A DNA stretch of 64,000 nucleotides from Casuarius casuarius. Lineage: Eukaryota; Chordata; Aves; Casuariiformes; Casuariidae. Below the pieces are notes generated by a model, which searched no databases, was not told the origin of the DNA, and was given only the letters and a program-made list of their open reading frames with translations. The stretch is taken from contig PTFA01000081.1 of assembly GCA_003342895.1 (NCBI GenBank), positions 2,093,763-2,157,762 of the forward strand, written 5' to 3'. A program made the position numbers and the translations under genes. Positions 1 to 10,583 of the stretch are shown in pieces (within the stretch, counting starts at the first letter, position 1; the number at the start of each line of letters is the position of its first letter).

Positions 1-145
1 CCTGCCCGCAGACCCTTCCATCCAGGGAGGGTAAGCACGATTTGGAGGCGACCATGTTTGAAGTCTCATTCAAGCATATTTAGTCGTTGTTTGTCTACAT
101 TAATCATGTCTCTGCAAACTGAGCGTCCATGTCTTTTCTCTGCAG
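1..145 (+). other. MRPL37: MRPL37 last intron (3' part)
   Basis: This is the end of the intron before the last MRPL37 exon. It closes with a pyrimidine-rich tract and a TGCAG acceptor at 141-145. An acceptor-like plus donor-like pair near positions 11 and 31 would define a 19-base exon, but its translation does not resemble MRPL37, so it is not called. Confidence 0.8.
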
Positions 146-223
146 AAGCCCGCTGGAATATATGGCTTCCAGCCAGACACATTCAAGAAGTTTCTGGCAC
201 TGTATTTGCATGGGACTGTGTGA
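146..223 (+). CDS. MRPL37: MRPL37 last coding exon (mL37 C-terminus)
   Basis: Twenty-five codons plus TGA follow a clean TTTTCTCTGCAG acceptor. The peptide ends with GFQPDTFKKFLALYLHG and then T-V-stop. From memory, the human MRPL37 C-terminus is GFKPETFRKFLALYLHG followed by two small residues, so the match covers the whole exon with mostly conservative changes. mL37 is a nuclear-encoded, mitochondrion-specific protein of the large (39S) mitoribosomal subunit and acts in the matrix. Only this final exon is in the window; the rest of the gene lies to the left. The gene converges on SSBP3, as I recall for human, which supports orthology. The exon opens on a whole codon, so the preceding intron is phase 0 if this frame is right. 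Confidence 0.93.
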   Translation, partial: KPAGIYGFQPDTFKKFLALYLHGTV

Positions 224-345
224 AATTCCACTGAAATGAAAATCCTCCAACTGTACCTGCTGCTTCTCTTTGCTAGAACATCACATAGCTAAAGAAAGGT
301 GGATTAATTTACTTTCCAAAATAAATTATATTGTTACTCAAAGTA
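224..345 (+). other. MRPL37: MRPL37 3' UTR
   Basis: AT-rich sequence follows the MRPL37 stop and ends about 20 bases after an AATAAA hexamer, before a T-rich stretch. Its short length (about 120 bases) is normal for a housekeeping ribosomal protein gene. The exact cleavage site is inferred. Confidence 0.7.
320..325 (+). terminator. MRPL37: poly(A) signal of MRPL37
   Basis: Canonical AATAAA hexamer 97 bases after the stop codon, followed by a U-rich stretch (run of eight T near 350). It is the first such hexamer after the stop. Confidence 0.75.
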
Positions 346-3300
346 AATTTTTTTTAATCAAATTGTGCATGAAGAAACTTTTTTATTTTAGGGGCTCACC
401 TCTTGTATGCGGTTAGAGGGAGTCATCAAACGCTTCCTTCTGGACTTTCCCACTGTTGCCTAGAAGGAACACAAACCATTCGTTGTTCCTCTGCTCAGGT
501 TCTGCTCGCCATGGGCTCTGCGCAGAGCTAGACTCAAACCTATTTTGTGAGTTTGCTTTCATTTCCTCTGTTGTATATAGAAGATGCCTATAAAGCTTAA
601 AGAAGGTAGTCTAAGACATATACCTCTGTCATTCTGCCTGGGTTTTACTTTTCTAGCTGCTTCGAGAAGGCGTGCTGGCCTGCGCTCTTAGTTCCCGAAG
701 TACTTAATCAGTGAGAGTGCTTTTTTGGATCTGTAGAACCGCAGCTCTTCCGTGCCCCAATACTGGAAAAGTGACCTGTACATTTTGGCAAAGTGATGTA
801 GCATGTGATACAAAATTTTGGTGCCTAGTAGCTGGTATTTGCCACTAACAAAACAAAGGAAGAATTTCTTCCTGCCATACAGAGTTAACTGAGCAGGCAG
901 TGTATTCCTTTTAAGATGGGGGATTAGTGTGTTTTTTTGTAAACAGAGGGTAAATTAGCTCCAGCCAAATGTGAAATGTTTTGCAGTTCTGCACTGCTGC
1001 CCTTCAGCATGTGGGAAGGAGTGGGGCAGCTTGAGCTATTTTAAGGAGTGGAAGAGAATATTTCCAAGAAATTTGTGTCACTTTAGCGTCTTGCGTTGGA
1101 GACTGGTCTGTGCTGTGTGATCTTGTCTGACCGTCTGATAAACACCCCAGCTGCGTGTTCCAATCTCAGAAGCCACCAAACAGCTCTACCCTGCTGATTT
1201 CAGAAACCTGATTTTCAGTAGTCAACAATTGGACCCTATAAATTGGGATGCATCTTTTGTAAATTAAAAAAAAAAAAAAAAATCACTCAATAGTCAGGAG
1301 AAAGTGCTTGAAGAGAGAGAAATAATCTATTAAGTGTTGTATCAGTCTAGATTATGTTAAATCTGCCTGCGCAAGGGATGCCTAATTCAGCTCATCTATT
1401 TAAATGTTATTTAAATCTGTAATCTGCACNTAGTTATTTAGGAATATATTTTAATAGGTATGGTAGGTTGCTCGTGGTTTGTTGAGGCTGTTCNGGTAGG
1501 TATCTCTTTCTCAGCAGAGAGCCAACAGCAGAACTACGTTGCACAGACCTCACTGAACAGGTCTAGGCAGCAGCCCTCGGAGACTGTGTATGTGCCCTCG
1601 CCTTCCTGCTCTGGGTCGTTACCCCGTTAGGGAGGCAACCCCGCGGAGCAGCGAGCACCACGATCACGGCCGTGTTCCCGTTCCTGAGCAGCCCCGTTTC
1701 ACGTGCTCAGGGCCTCATCTCACGAAGAAAGAGTGCTAAAAGATTCACTGCTTGAGAGTCTGTGCTGCCAGAAATGAAACACCTCTCATGCTTCCAGTAG
1801 ATGCGGGAAGCTGTGAGGATGGTCTACATGGACAAGAGCCAAAATCCCGTTAGATGTTTTTCCCTCTCCATGGAGAAAGTGCTGTTAGGACAGGCAGTAG
1901 AATAGGAGAAAGTAAGTGAAGTTGGAGTCCTGCTTCTCCAGGACTGAGCAGACACAAAGCCAGAGCACAGAGAGGGCTGGATGAGGGGAGAGCAAACGGG
2001 CAGCTCTCAAGGACAACAGAAGAAATGAGGCATTGGACAGTCAGCAGGGGAACAGGCTCACTTCAGCTACTGGCTTTGGTTACAAGAAGCCTTAAGAGGT
2101 CACTTGAGACTGGAGGGCTGTACAGAAGCATGCGAGACCTGGCTCAGGGCATGGCTGGTCTTACCTGCAGTGGTGGGAGAAGCGGTTCTCGCGCGTCGAC
2201 GGAACGAGCAGCTGATCTTTGTCCTGGTTAAGCACCTCTGAAATCCAAGAGGGAGCTTGAGGTGGGCAGAGTGGGGCTCCCAGCTCGGCACCCAGGAGGG
2301 ACGTGAGGGTTGGCCCACTGTGGCNCAGGGCAGCACTAGATACGCGTTCTGGGAGCTAGGCAGCCTCTGCAGAGCAGCCCCACTCACANGGACAGCTGTG
2401 CACNTGTGGGGTTATAGTCTTTCCAAGCNCATTATANATGATAAAGNTCCCCTGCTCAGTCCTCTCGTGTGACCTACTGGAATGAGGCTAGCTCAGGGAG
2501 ATGGGAACGAGAGAAGGACAATGGGTCACAGAGGCACATCTGGGTTGGCATCAATAAGTTATAAAGACTTGTCAGCAGATGAATGGCATTACCTCAGCAC
2601 AGACCAGGAGCCAGACATTAACTTTTAATGAATGGCAGTCAAGGGAAGCAGAACATGCATGAACAGGACGGCTCGAGTCTGCCATGGAGAGCTGGAGGTG
2701 CCTGGCTGCGAGGAGGNGAGATCTGCTGTTGCGAGTGGGCAGGAGATGGCAGCAGCCTGCGCTGGGGGTGCACAGTCGGTCATCTGTCCTTNGCCAAAGC
2801 CCCTCACAGCTGTGTTCCTGGGGTGCAGCCACCACCTCTGCCAGGATGGGTTCNTTGGGACTCGCTGAAAGAGCCAGCAAAGGGAAGAGGTACCGAAAGC
2901 CACCCCAGCAGAGGGGAGCTCCCTTCTGTCACCTGAGGATCCGCAGCTGCAGAGGGCACGCGTTGCCCTGAGGCAGGTGGCTGGTCTGCCTCAAAGCGGA
3001 GACGTGGAAGAAAAGGCTCGGCCCCAGGAATGATGAGTAATCAGTATTCTCAACATGCTCCTGCTTTGCCTTGTTTCCCTCTGTTACGAACAGAGACAAA
3101 TACCTCCTCCTACAATTGCCACACTGCAGTGACAATTCTAAGGCTGTCCCCGGGGACCTTTGAGCGCGTTTGTGACAGGCTTTTCAGGCTGCTCCCACTC
3201 ACTGATCTCCTATTTGAACTGTTTCAACAGGTATACAGGGCTCAGATCAAACATTTTGCGCGCTGAATCCCTTACGCTGTTCAAGGGGAGAATTGTTTCT

Positions 3301-4775
3301 TAAACACTACGTTGCCTTGAATCGCTCCTGGTACGAAATCAAACTCTACAGGCTGTGTTAATAGCGTTAGCAAGTACATGCCGTCCTCAAACCGGAACCC
3401 CTGGTTGTTCATATCCTCCTCCCGCATTTAATTTAATGAAAACTAATGTGGGAGACTATTATCCCTAGGTTGGGCTCAGGAGACTTTTAGAGGAGGGAAC
3501 TTGGCAGTTTCTCATCTCTGTGTTTAATAAAATTAGCCTGTAACCCAGTAAGAACCACCAGGAAAGGTTTCTCTACGCCGTGTAATAAAAACACAACAGC
3601 CAGGAGTGCTGGCAGTGGTTCTGCTCGATCCCATCGGCTGAGCGGGGGCCTGGCGGGGCCGGAGCTGGCAGCGGCCGGGCAGCCGGAGCGGAGGCAGCCG
3701 GAGCGCTGCGGGGCAGAAGGCCTGCATGCAAGGCCTGTCCAGCTCACGTCGTGGGAGCAGCCCAGACCCGGAGCGATGGGCTGCCTCCCACTGCCGCGCT
3801 CACCCAGCACAGGCAAGAGCCTGTCCAGCAACGCGGCTGCTTGGCGGTGGAGGCAGATGCAAACCTGAATTAAAACAGGGTAGGGTGAGAAGACAGGCTC
3901 AAACCCGAGCTCAGAGGGTGCCAGCGATGCCACTTGGCCCTGGAAGCGTGCTGCCAAAGACATGTTACCCTCCAGGCCTTGGTGAGCCCCCCCATTCCCT
4001 GCACACATCAGCTAATTGCTCTTGGGGGTCGTGTTGTTTCCACCCCACAGCTCATGCACCGTCTTCTGCAGAGCACAGAGGAATACGATTACACTGACCA
4101 AAACCAGCATTGTGTTATGTGTGCTGAACCCATTTAAGACCATCTGCAGCATTAACTCAAACCAGGGACAAATCTGTGCAGGCAGCAAAGCTTGCAGACA
4201 GACCCAAGCTCTTCTGGCTTGCTCTGCTGCTTAATTACATGCTGATGAGCTCCACAGGCAGGCTGATTTATTTTTCTGGGTGCTTCCTAAACCCTCCAGA
4301 CATGCAACGCAACCCACCGCGCACCTCTGCTCTGCAGGCAGCCGGTGAGTGACCCAACTTTTCCTGCTTCACATACTGAAGCAAGAAACCTGCTGTCAGG
4401 TCCTGCTGCCGGGATGGATCTCCTCCCCNATGCTCAGCCCCAGACCGCAGCGCTCCCGGACGTCGGACGGCACGGCGAGCGCTCAGCCCAGATTTGCACT
4501 GGTCTACAAAGAGGGACAAGACACCCACTCGCTGCCAGAGCTGCCCCCGGCTCTGCGTGGTGCCACGGCTGCAGACTGTGCGGATTTGGGCTGGAAACCA
4601 CCCCACACACCTCAACTCTGCGACTCGCCACGGCTTGGTGCTCGCTGCTGCGGGGGGCAGGAGGGGACGGCCACCCCCCGCGTCCCACCACGGCTCTGCC
4701 CTCGATAAACACGGCAGCAAGCGGCGTGCAGCCGGCTCTCACGGCACACACCAGGAACAAACGGCAGAGACCGGG
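346..4775. other. intergenic region between MRPL37 and SSBP3
   Basis: About 4.4 kb between the two convergent 3' ends. No exon-like segment or recognisable protein was found. It contains an A17 run at 1266-1282, scattered single N bases and a moderately CpG-rich stretch near 1.6-1.7 kb. The open frames of 60-170 codons at 2.0-4.8 kb overlap each other on both strands and show no family signature, so they are treated as chance. A longer 3' UTR of either gene could extend into this region. Confidence 0.7.
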
Positions 4776-4802
4776 AATCAAATGTTTATGTTGATATTTA
4801 TT
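4745..4802 (-). terminator. SSBP3: distal poly(A) signal of SSBP3 with GU-rich downstream element
   Basis: On the minus strand, AATAAA at 4802-4797 is followed 30-50 bases later by a GU-rich stretch containing TTCCTGGTGTGTG. Hexamer plus GU-rich element is the normal layout of a strong vertebrate poly(A) site. It coincides with the switch from AT-rich to GC-rich DNA. Cleavage is expected near 4775-4785. Confidence 0.65.
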
Positions 4803-6727
4803 ACAGCATGGGGGGGAAGGAGGAGAACCGTTTCATTCAAAAAAAACCATCCCATACCAATGAAGACAATAATTTAGCTATTCATTTTAAAATACATTAA
4901 AACCGGTCCTTTCATTTCCTCACATCAGAACGAAAAAAAAAAAAAAAAAACCCAAAAAACTGAGCAAGATGGAAGGCAGAAAAAGAAAAAAGTTGACCCC
5001 TTCTGGAGCCCATGGGCATTTTTGCAATGCAACAAATCTTCATTCGGTTATTTCTTATCATTACTTTTAAAATATTAACCTGACTGTAACTATGAGACTG
5101 ACACCCTTAGACCCCCATCCCTCCCACCCCCCCTCCCTACCCAGCAACTTTCTACAGGTAAAGCACAATTAAAATGCCTAGGAAAAAGAAGGCAAACATT
5201 TAAAAAAATTCATATTACACACTAAAAAAAGTTTGTCATCTCATGTCTTGCAGTCAGAATAATAAAAACAAGCCAAATGTTCCCAAAAACATTTCAATGA
5301 AGGGGTGCAGAAAAAAGACATCCCTTTAATAAAACATTATCAACAGATATCGTACACAAACTACAATGTATAATAATTACTTTTTTCCCCTCTCTTATTT
5401 TAGAACCAGACTACAAGGTAAGAAAAAACACTGAAACAAGATACAATGCTTTCAATAATCCGCACAAGGGTCAATCCAGGGAGATAATATTTTACATAAT
5501 ATGATATACATGGAGCAGAAATGGAGATTTAGAAAAACAAAGACCAGCTACGGGGTAGTGTAATGTACAGAGATCCCAAAACTCCGGCGAGTGTCACTTT
5601 ACACGGCTTGCCTGCTCCTTCTCCGCAGCCACCTCTCCCACGAGAAGGAAGGGCATTTTTTTTTAGCTTTTGATTCGTTTTATTTTGGATTACAGAGCGA
5701 GCCTACAGAATAGCAAGGATACATTTTAACAACAATAATTACTTAAAAAATATCTCCATCCAGTTTCAAATCATAGAGAAGTGAAACCCTGACAAGAGCA
5801 CATCTTAAAACAAAACAAAACAAAACAAAACAAAACAAAACAAAACCCAAAAGACCAAACAAACCAAAGAAGTTAGCTGGAGATCACGGTTTCAAAGTCC
5901 CAGGTCAGATTAACCCTTTCTGTCTCCTTTCTTTCGGTGGGTCTAAAAAAAAAAAAAAATCTCTTTTTTTTTGGTAGTGAACCAGCTCAAGGACTCTCAG
6001 GAAGGGAGGGACAGAGACTTCTTCTTGTATTCTGAGAGGGGGGGAAAGACTAACACAGTGCATGCCACAGTCACAGAGAGTAAGATCACAATTAATTCGA
6101 GGATGTGATCCTATAAGGGGTCACCTGCATTAACAAGTTTGTAACGAGGTGGTGGAGTCTCTTCCACACGCAGATCTTGTTACTGGAGGAGGAAGCGTTG
6201 TGCTGCAAACGAACAAAAAAAANTAGAAGAAAAAGCAAAACCAAAAAAAAAAAAAAAAACCAGGCCTTTTGAACGAAAACCACCATTGTAAACTGTCCAG
6301 TTTATTTAAAAAATGACTACAACAGAGACAACATGAGATTTCATATCTAGACTAGCTTCCTGGTGTCGCACGGCACAAACATACAACAGGGTTCTGTTTT
6401 TGTTTTTATTTAAAAGAACAAAGCAAAGAGATTGGAGTTGGGTGCTAGAGGCTTCCATTTGTTTCCAAAAAGAAGTGTCATGTACATATATAAACCCTTC
6501 TGCACAAAGAAGGATCTTGTCATGTCTTGAAATATTTTAAGTTTTGTCCTTCATGTTTTATGGAATAAAAAGTTCAGCCTTTTTATTGCATGAAACTAAA
6601 CCTGGGGTTTTGGCCCCCGCCACACGTCTCCCTGCCAATACACCTAGCTTCTTCTTGCATAATTCTTTGAGATCCTCCAAACGGCAGCTGACTCTCTTTA
6701 TCCTGGAGAGGAGGAGGGGGAGGGAAA
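4776..6727 (-). other. SSBP3: SSBP3 3' UTR (probable extent)
   Basis: About 1.95 kb follow the stop codon. The block is clearly AT-rich and rich in A and T runs, unlike the GC-rich DNA on either side, which is typical of a long vertebrate 3' UTR. It contains an AAAAC microsatellite at 5807-5846. Earlier AATAAA hexamers on the minus strand at 6587-6582, 6410-6405, 6306-6301 and 5683-5678 could give shorter 3' ends. The far end is set by the hexamer at 4802-4797 and is inferred. Confidence 0.65.
5807..5846. repeat. (AAAAC)8 microsatellite in SSBP3 3' UTR
   Basis: Eight perfect tandem copies of AAAAC on the plus strand; GUUUU repeats in the SSBP3 transcript. Confidence 0.95.
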
Positions 6728-6757
6728 TCACACACTCATCGTCATGCTGGGGGAATA
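6728..6757 (-). CDS. SSBP3: SSBP3 terminal coding exon (residues 380-388)
   Basis: This exon encodes YSPSMTMSV and the TGA stop (6730-6728) after a CTCTCTTGCAG acceptor. This C-terminal peptide is, as I recall, identical in vertebrate SSBP2 and SSBP3, so it fixes the family and the reading frame of the 3' end. Confidence 0.97.
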   Translation of the reverse strand, partial: YSPSMTMSV

Positions 6758-7612
6758 CTGCAAGAGAGACAAAGCCAGGGTGAGAAATCAGGCCGACCAG
6801 ACCAAAATACTGAGCGCTACTCCGGCTAGGGAAAAGGGGGACATAATAAGGCTTGGGCTTATGAAAACTATAAAGCAACATAATTGGATCTAATAAATCA
6901 GAAAGAGAGAATATGCTAGAGACTCTAATTTATCAGAACATAATCTGCTCTATAGCTTGTCTTTCCAGGGAGAAAATAACCAAAACAGTATGGGGTAAGA
7001 AGCAATTTAAAAAAAATAATTAAAATGCATGCATGTATATAATGCTAATATAGTAAAAACGGGAGAGACTTCTGCATGCATACATAGTGCCTCAACTCAG
7101 CGTGACCACCAGCCTGCAGGTCTCGGACACTGGCTCCAGACTCGAGGCGAGCACAGCTGGCTCCACCTGCACTGGCCGCTGCAAAGCGGGAGGGGGTGGC
7201 CACCGGCTCAAAAGCAAATTATTTTGGAGGAACTGAAGCGGCTCCCAAGGCAGGGAGAGGGTGGAGGAGGTGCAGATCTAAGGTACTTGTCCCAGCTAGT
7301 CTCCATCCCGTGGGATCTTCTCCTGCTCCCTCTCTCCGCTCGTTCATTACGCCCACGTGTTGTCATCCCGGCGAGGACGTAAGCTCGCACCTACCCACAC
7401 CCGCTCCTCCAGCCGCCCGGCATAGTTCTNCCTCCCCCACTTTTTGGCCTGGAGCAGCTCACAAATAGCAAAGCCAAGGTCAAAACCCAAGGTTTAAGGG
7501 CCTCGGGCTGAGCAGCCGGCAGCCACCACCACCACCACCGCATCGGCCCCCGTGCCGGGACACACCGGGGGCACCTCCCCGGGGACGCGGCGCCGCGGGG
7601 CAGGACACTCAC
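6758..7612 (-). other. SSBP3: SSBP3 last intron (855 bases)
   Basis: Contains a short CCA trinucleotide run near 7523-7539 and an AT-rich half next to the terminal exon. No exon seen. Confidence 0.7.
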
Positions 7613-7714
7613 ATTGTCGTTTTGGAAGGAATGGAGAAAGTTGCCTCCCAGCTCCCCGTCGTCTCTTGGAGTGCCCGGGGGATTGCTAATGCCACTTATG
7701 TTGTTTGGAGAATT
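7613..7714 (-). CDS. SSBP3: SSBP3 exon, residues 346-379
   Basis: A 102-base phase 0-0 exon encoding [20 protein letters not shown] followed by [14 protein letters not shown]. Acceptor CTTGTCTCCCCAG, donor GTGAGT. The [14 protein letters not shown] and FQNDN residues match SSBP3 rather than SSBP2. A single N at 7728 lies in the adjacent intron, not in the exon. Confidence 0.97.
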
Positions 7715-7904
7715 CTGGGGAGACAAGNAGGAGGCCGTGAGCGCGGCCCATCACCGCCGCCGGCCGCGCTCCCAGCTGCCCTCGCCGCGTCCCCAAACGT
7801 CCCAAACGTTGGGGTCCCGAACGCCCGCAGCAGTCCCGCTGCCGGCGTTACGAGGAAGGGGGGAATTACGCACACGTCCTCCGGCCGCCCACGAGCGCAC
7901 TTAC

Positions 7905-7933
7905 TTTTGGAAGTCCATCTATGTCTCCTGACC
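7905..7933 (-). CDS. SSBP3: SSBP3 29-base exon, residues 336-345
   Basis: A very small exon that completes a glycine codon and then encodes SGDIDGLPK. Acceptor CCTCGCAG, donor GTAAGT. It is phase 1 at its start and phase 0 at its end, so skipping it alone would shift the frame. Together with exon 8369-8447 it makes a 108-base in-frame unit. Confidence 0.95.
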
Positions 7934-8368
7934 CTGCGAGGGGGGGACAAAAGGAAAAACCTCACTGAGCGCGCAGCAACGGCCCTCGNGCCCGCCCGCT
8001 CCCTTCTCCCTCCTCCTCCCCGTTTTCAGCCACGGGGGCTGCTTTGGACACGAGTCCGAGCTGGGGGCTGGAGAAGCCCAGGCTGGAGAAGCTGCCCTTC
8101 CCGCAGCTCCATCAGCCGCCCTGCTGTGCGCGAGGCGGACCTCAGCAGCGCTGCTTTCGGGCAAGGCGCCCGCCGCCGGCGTTTTCGACATCGCCAGACC
8201 GCGCGGAGCATCCCCCAGCCAGCGGCACCCAGCGCTCATCCCCGGATGGACGCGAGCCTCTGGTCCGGCAGGGCTGTGCGGGTGCCGGGGACACGGGGGG
8301 CACTGGCAGGCCCGAGCTGCGCCCCGGTTCGGCTGCCCGGGCCGCGGTGCCGCCGCGCCGGCGCTCAC
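7934..8368 (-). other. SSBP3: SSBP3 intron (435 bases), CpG-rich
   Basis: GC- and CpG-rich sequence between the paired exons 8369-8447 and 7905-7933. No further feature recognised. Confidence 0.7.
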
Positions 8369-8447
8369 CTAACGATCCGTTCATGTGATGAGGCTCCATG
8401 CCGCCCATGCCGCCCATGGGGCCGTCAGAGCCGGGTCCCATCGGGAA
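8369..8447 (-). CDS. SSBP3: SSBP3 exon, residues 310-336
   Basis: A 79-base exon encoding [20 protein letters not shown] then HMNGSL and the first base of the next glycine codon. Acceptor CCTCCGCAG, donor GTGAGC. The Met/Gly-rich stretch is one of the most conserved tail segments in the SSBP family. It sits in a CpG-rich block of about 1.2 kb. Confidence 0.97.
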
Positions 8448-9012
8448 CTGCGGAGGGGAAAGGCAACAGAGCACAGGTGACCCCAGAGGTAACACCCCAG
8501 GTCCCCGCGCAGCCGCGGCGGCTCCTCCGCGGCTCCCAAAACCGGAGCGAGAAAACCAGCGCAAAACGCCCCGGGGCCTCGCAGGACGCCCCCGGGCTCG
8601 GGGCGGCCGGGAGCCGGCCGGGACGCGGCTCGGGGCTCGCAGCCCCAAATGCTCCGCGAGGAAATCTGGCTGTCTCGGCGCAGGGAAACACGGGCGCCGC
8701 GGCAGTGCAAAGGGCGCTCTGGGCCTGGCGTCCGAGGAGGACGAAGCCCGAGGCTGCCATATCCCTGAAAACGCTGCTGCTTGCCGGATGCGCAGCTGAC
8801 ACGATCTTGACCAGAGCAGCAGGAACGCCGCTCTTAATAAGCATAAAAAATTAACAAAGTCGCTGAAGAGTTAATCACTTTTTGATGGTTTGTTTTATTT
8901 CTATTTTGTAACAAATGGCTGAAATCAATTAAACTGCTTTACTCTCAACTGATGAAGTTAATTATGATTTGTTATGGTATCTGATATGTAAATTATTAGA
9001 AAGCAGACTTAC
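8448..9012 (-). other. SSBP3: SSBP3 intron (565 bases)
   Basis: Its first 165 bases or so (9012 to about 8845) are AT-rich and belong to the island around exon 9013-9083; the remainder is CpG-rich. No exon seen. Confidence 0.7.
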
Positions 9013-9290
9013 ATTCGATCGACTGCCTGCAGGCGGTACTGGATTAATCATTGTGTAGATGTTGTCACTTGAATTTGTTGAATCTGTGGAACAGTGAAGC
9101 CCAGTAAGTCGGGTGATTAATTCATTTCTTAATTAAAACAAACTCATGCCACTTGAACTCATTCTTTTGTATTTTATCACCTAAAATTCCCTTTAAGTAC
9201 CACCATTTTCTGGCTAATTTGTATTTAATGAAGATTCACAAAGTTTTTAATCACAGAAATTCAACTGTGAAAAATAATTCAACTTCTAAG
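8845..9290. promoter_or_regulatory. AT-rich island around exon 9013-9083 (candidate conserved element)
   Basis: About 450 bases of strikingly AT-rich sequence, including the exon itself, lie between two very GC- and CpG-rich blocks. It holds several TTAAT/TAATTA-type motifs and reads like a slowly evolving block rather than decayed repeat. A role in splicing or enhancer control is only inferred. Confidence 0.4.
9013..9083 (-). CDS. SSBP3: SSBP3 exon, residues 286-309
   Basis: A 71-base exon completing an aspartate codon and encoding STNSSDNIYTMINPVPPAGS then RSN. Acceptor TTCCACAG, donor GTAAGT. The human protein, from memory, has GG where this one has AG in VPPAGS. Base composition is AT-rich, unlike the neighbouring exons. 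Confidence 0.96.
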
Positions 9291-9986
9291 GGGCAACCGC
9301 GGGGCCGGCTTGGCAGGGGCGGCGCGGGAAGATCCTCCGTTTGACACCTCGAAACCTTCCCGAGCGACGTTCCTGCCGCCGCGTCCGAGTTAAGGAAGAG
9401 ATGGAGGAATATAGGGATGTCGCAGGGGTGCGGGGCGAAGGGGCGAGCGCGGGCACGGACGCCCGCCCCGGGGGACCCAGCCTGAAATGTAGGTCAGGGC
9501 TCTCATGAAAATGCAGGAGCCCAAGGCGCGAGTCGCGCTGCCGCCGCGTAGCTCCACCCCTGCAGCCGTGGCCCCCGGCGCTTCGCCTTCCCTCGGCCCC
9601 CCCAAAACCGGCCCTGGCCCCCGACACCGCTTTATTTTTAAGCCTGAGGGTGGGTGGGAGGGTTAGGGGAAGGCAGCTGCTCGGAGCAAATGTGCTGCGC
9701 TCCTGCTGCTTCGGGAAAAGCCCACCGCGCTGGAAACGCTTCCTTTTTCGGAGCAAGCACACTCGGTTTCCCGTCGGCCCCCAAGCACCGCTGACTCCCC
9801 AGGGCGAAGGCAGAAAGCGGCGTGGCCGAGCCCTGCTCCCCGGGCCGCGAGCGGCGGCCCTGCCCCGCGCGCCCTCCCGGGGGGCTCCGGCAGCGAGGCC
9901 GACACAAAGGCCGCGGNGAACAATAGGCGAGCGGCGGCCAGCTCCTGCCCGCGCCACCGCCGCCACCGCCGCCGCGGGGTCCCTAC
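9084..9986 (-). other. SSBP3: SSBP3 intron (903 bases) with CpG-rich block
   Basis: AT-rich for its last ~200 bases (part of the island around exon 9013-9083) and very CpG-rich from about 9290 to 9986. No exon seen. Confidence 0.7.
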
Positions 9987-10041
9987 CTGCGGGACTGGGC
10001 ATGATGGGTGTTCCCGGGGGGCCGCCGCCGCCGGGGGGACC
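9987..10041 (-). CDS. SSBP3: SSBP3 exon, residues 268-286
   Basis: A 55-base exon encoding GPPGGGGPPGTPIMPSPA plus the first base of an aspartate codon. Acceptor CTCCGCAG, donor GTAGGG. Extremely GC-rich (poly-Gly/Pro codons GGC and CCC). With exon 9013-9083 it makes a 126-base in-frame unit. Confidence 0.96.
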
Positions 10042-10547
10042 CTGCGGAGAGACGAAACGCCCGTCACCCCGCTGTCGCGCCGCAGGAGGTCAGTGAGATC
10101 CTGCTGCTGTCAGCAACCGCGGCTCACCTTGGTAGTCAGCCAAGCATTAATCTCCCGCTAAAGCCTCCGCTGCGCTCGCGGAGCCGAGTGCGATTCTTTG
10201 TTTAAGCCTNGAGACAAACCAGGATTCCCCCCNCCTCCCCTCCTTTAAACCGGGAGGTGTTTGCGGGGATGCGAGCGTGGAGAAGGGAAACAATTCGCAG
10301 GGAGCGCTCCTGTAAAGCCTCTCGCTGCCACATGGGCAAGGGAGGATGCCGAGTAAACACGCGGCATTTCAGAGGATTTTCGATTCCCGTATGGTTTAAA
10401 ACATCTCCCCCCAGGCTAGACCTGAGGCCACCCGAATGCGCCCCGGCCGCAGGACGGAGGTGCTGCTTCACGTCCCCGCGCGCACGGGAAGAGTCACCGA
10501 GCCGTAACACCTCTCTTTAACCTGACAAATTAAGNTTAAGGACTTAC
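10042..10547 (-). other. SSBP3: SSBP3 intron (506 bases)
   Basis: Separates the microexon from the Gly/Pro-rich exon. No further feature recognised. Confidence 0.7.
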
Positions 10548-10583
10548 CACATATGTACCAGGCGATGAAGAAGAGTATGGGAT
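10548..10583 (-). CDS. SSBP3: SSBP3 36-base microexon, residues 256-267
   Basis: A 36-base phase 0-0 exon encoding IPYSSSSPGTYV. Acceptor TGTGTCTAG, donor GTAAGT. The peptide matches SSBP3 (SSBP2 has SSASPGNYV, from memory). Its size and phase would allow in-frame skipping. Confidence 0.95.

Noticed and set aside
1..32. Possible 19-base MRPL37 exon (CCCGCAG acceptor, GTAAGC donor)
   Set aside because: No reading frame of the segment resembles the MRPL37 sequence expected before the last exon, and it lies at the window edge.
5807..5846. AAAAC repeat as a CRISPR-like or regulatory array
   Set aside because: It is a plain pentanucleotide microsatellite in a vertebrate 3' UTR without spacers.
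7622..8854. 410-codon open frame on the plus strand
   Set aside because: It runs antisense across three confirmed SSBP3 exons and the introns between them in a CpG-rich block, has no domain, and its openness follows from high GC content.
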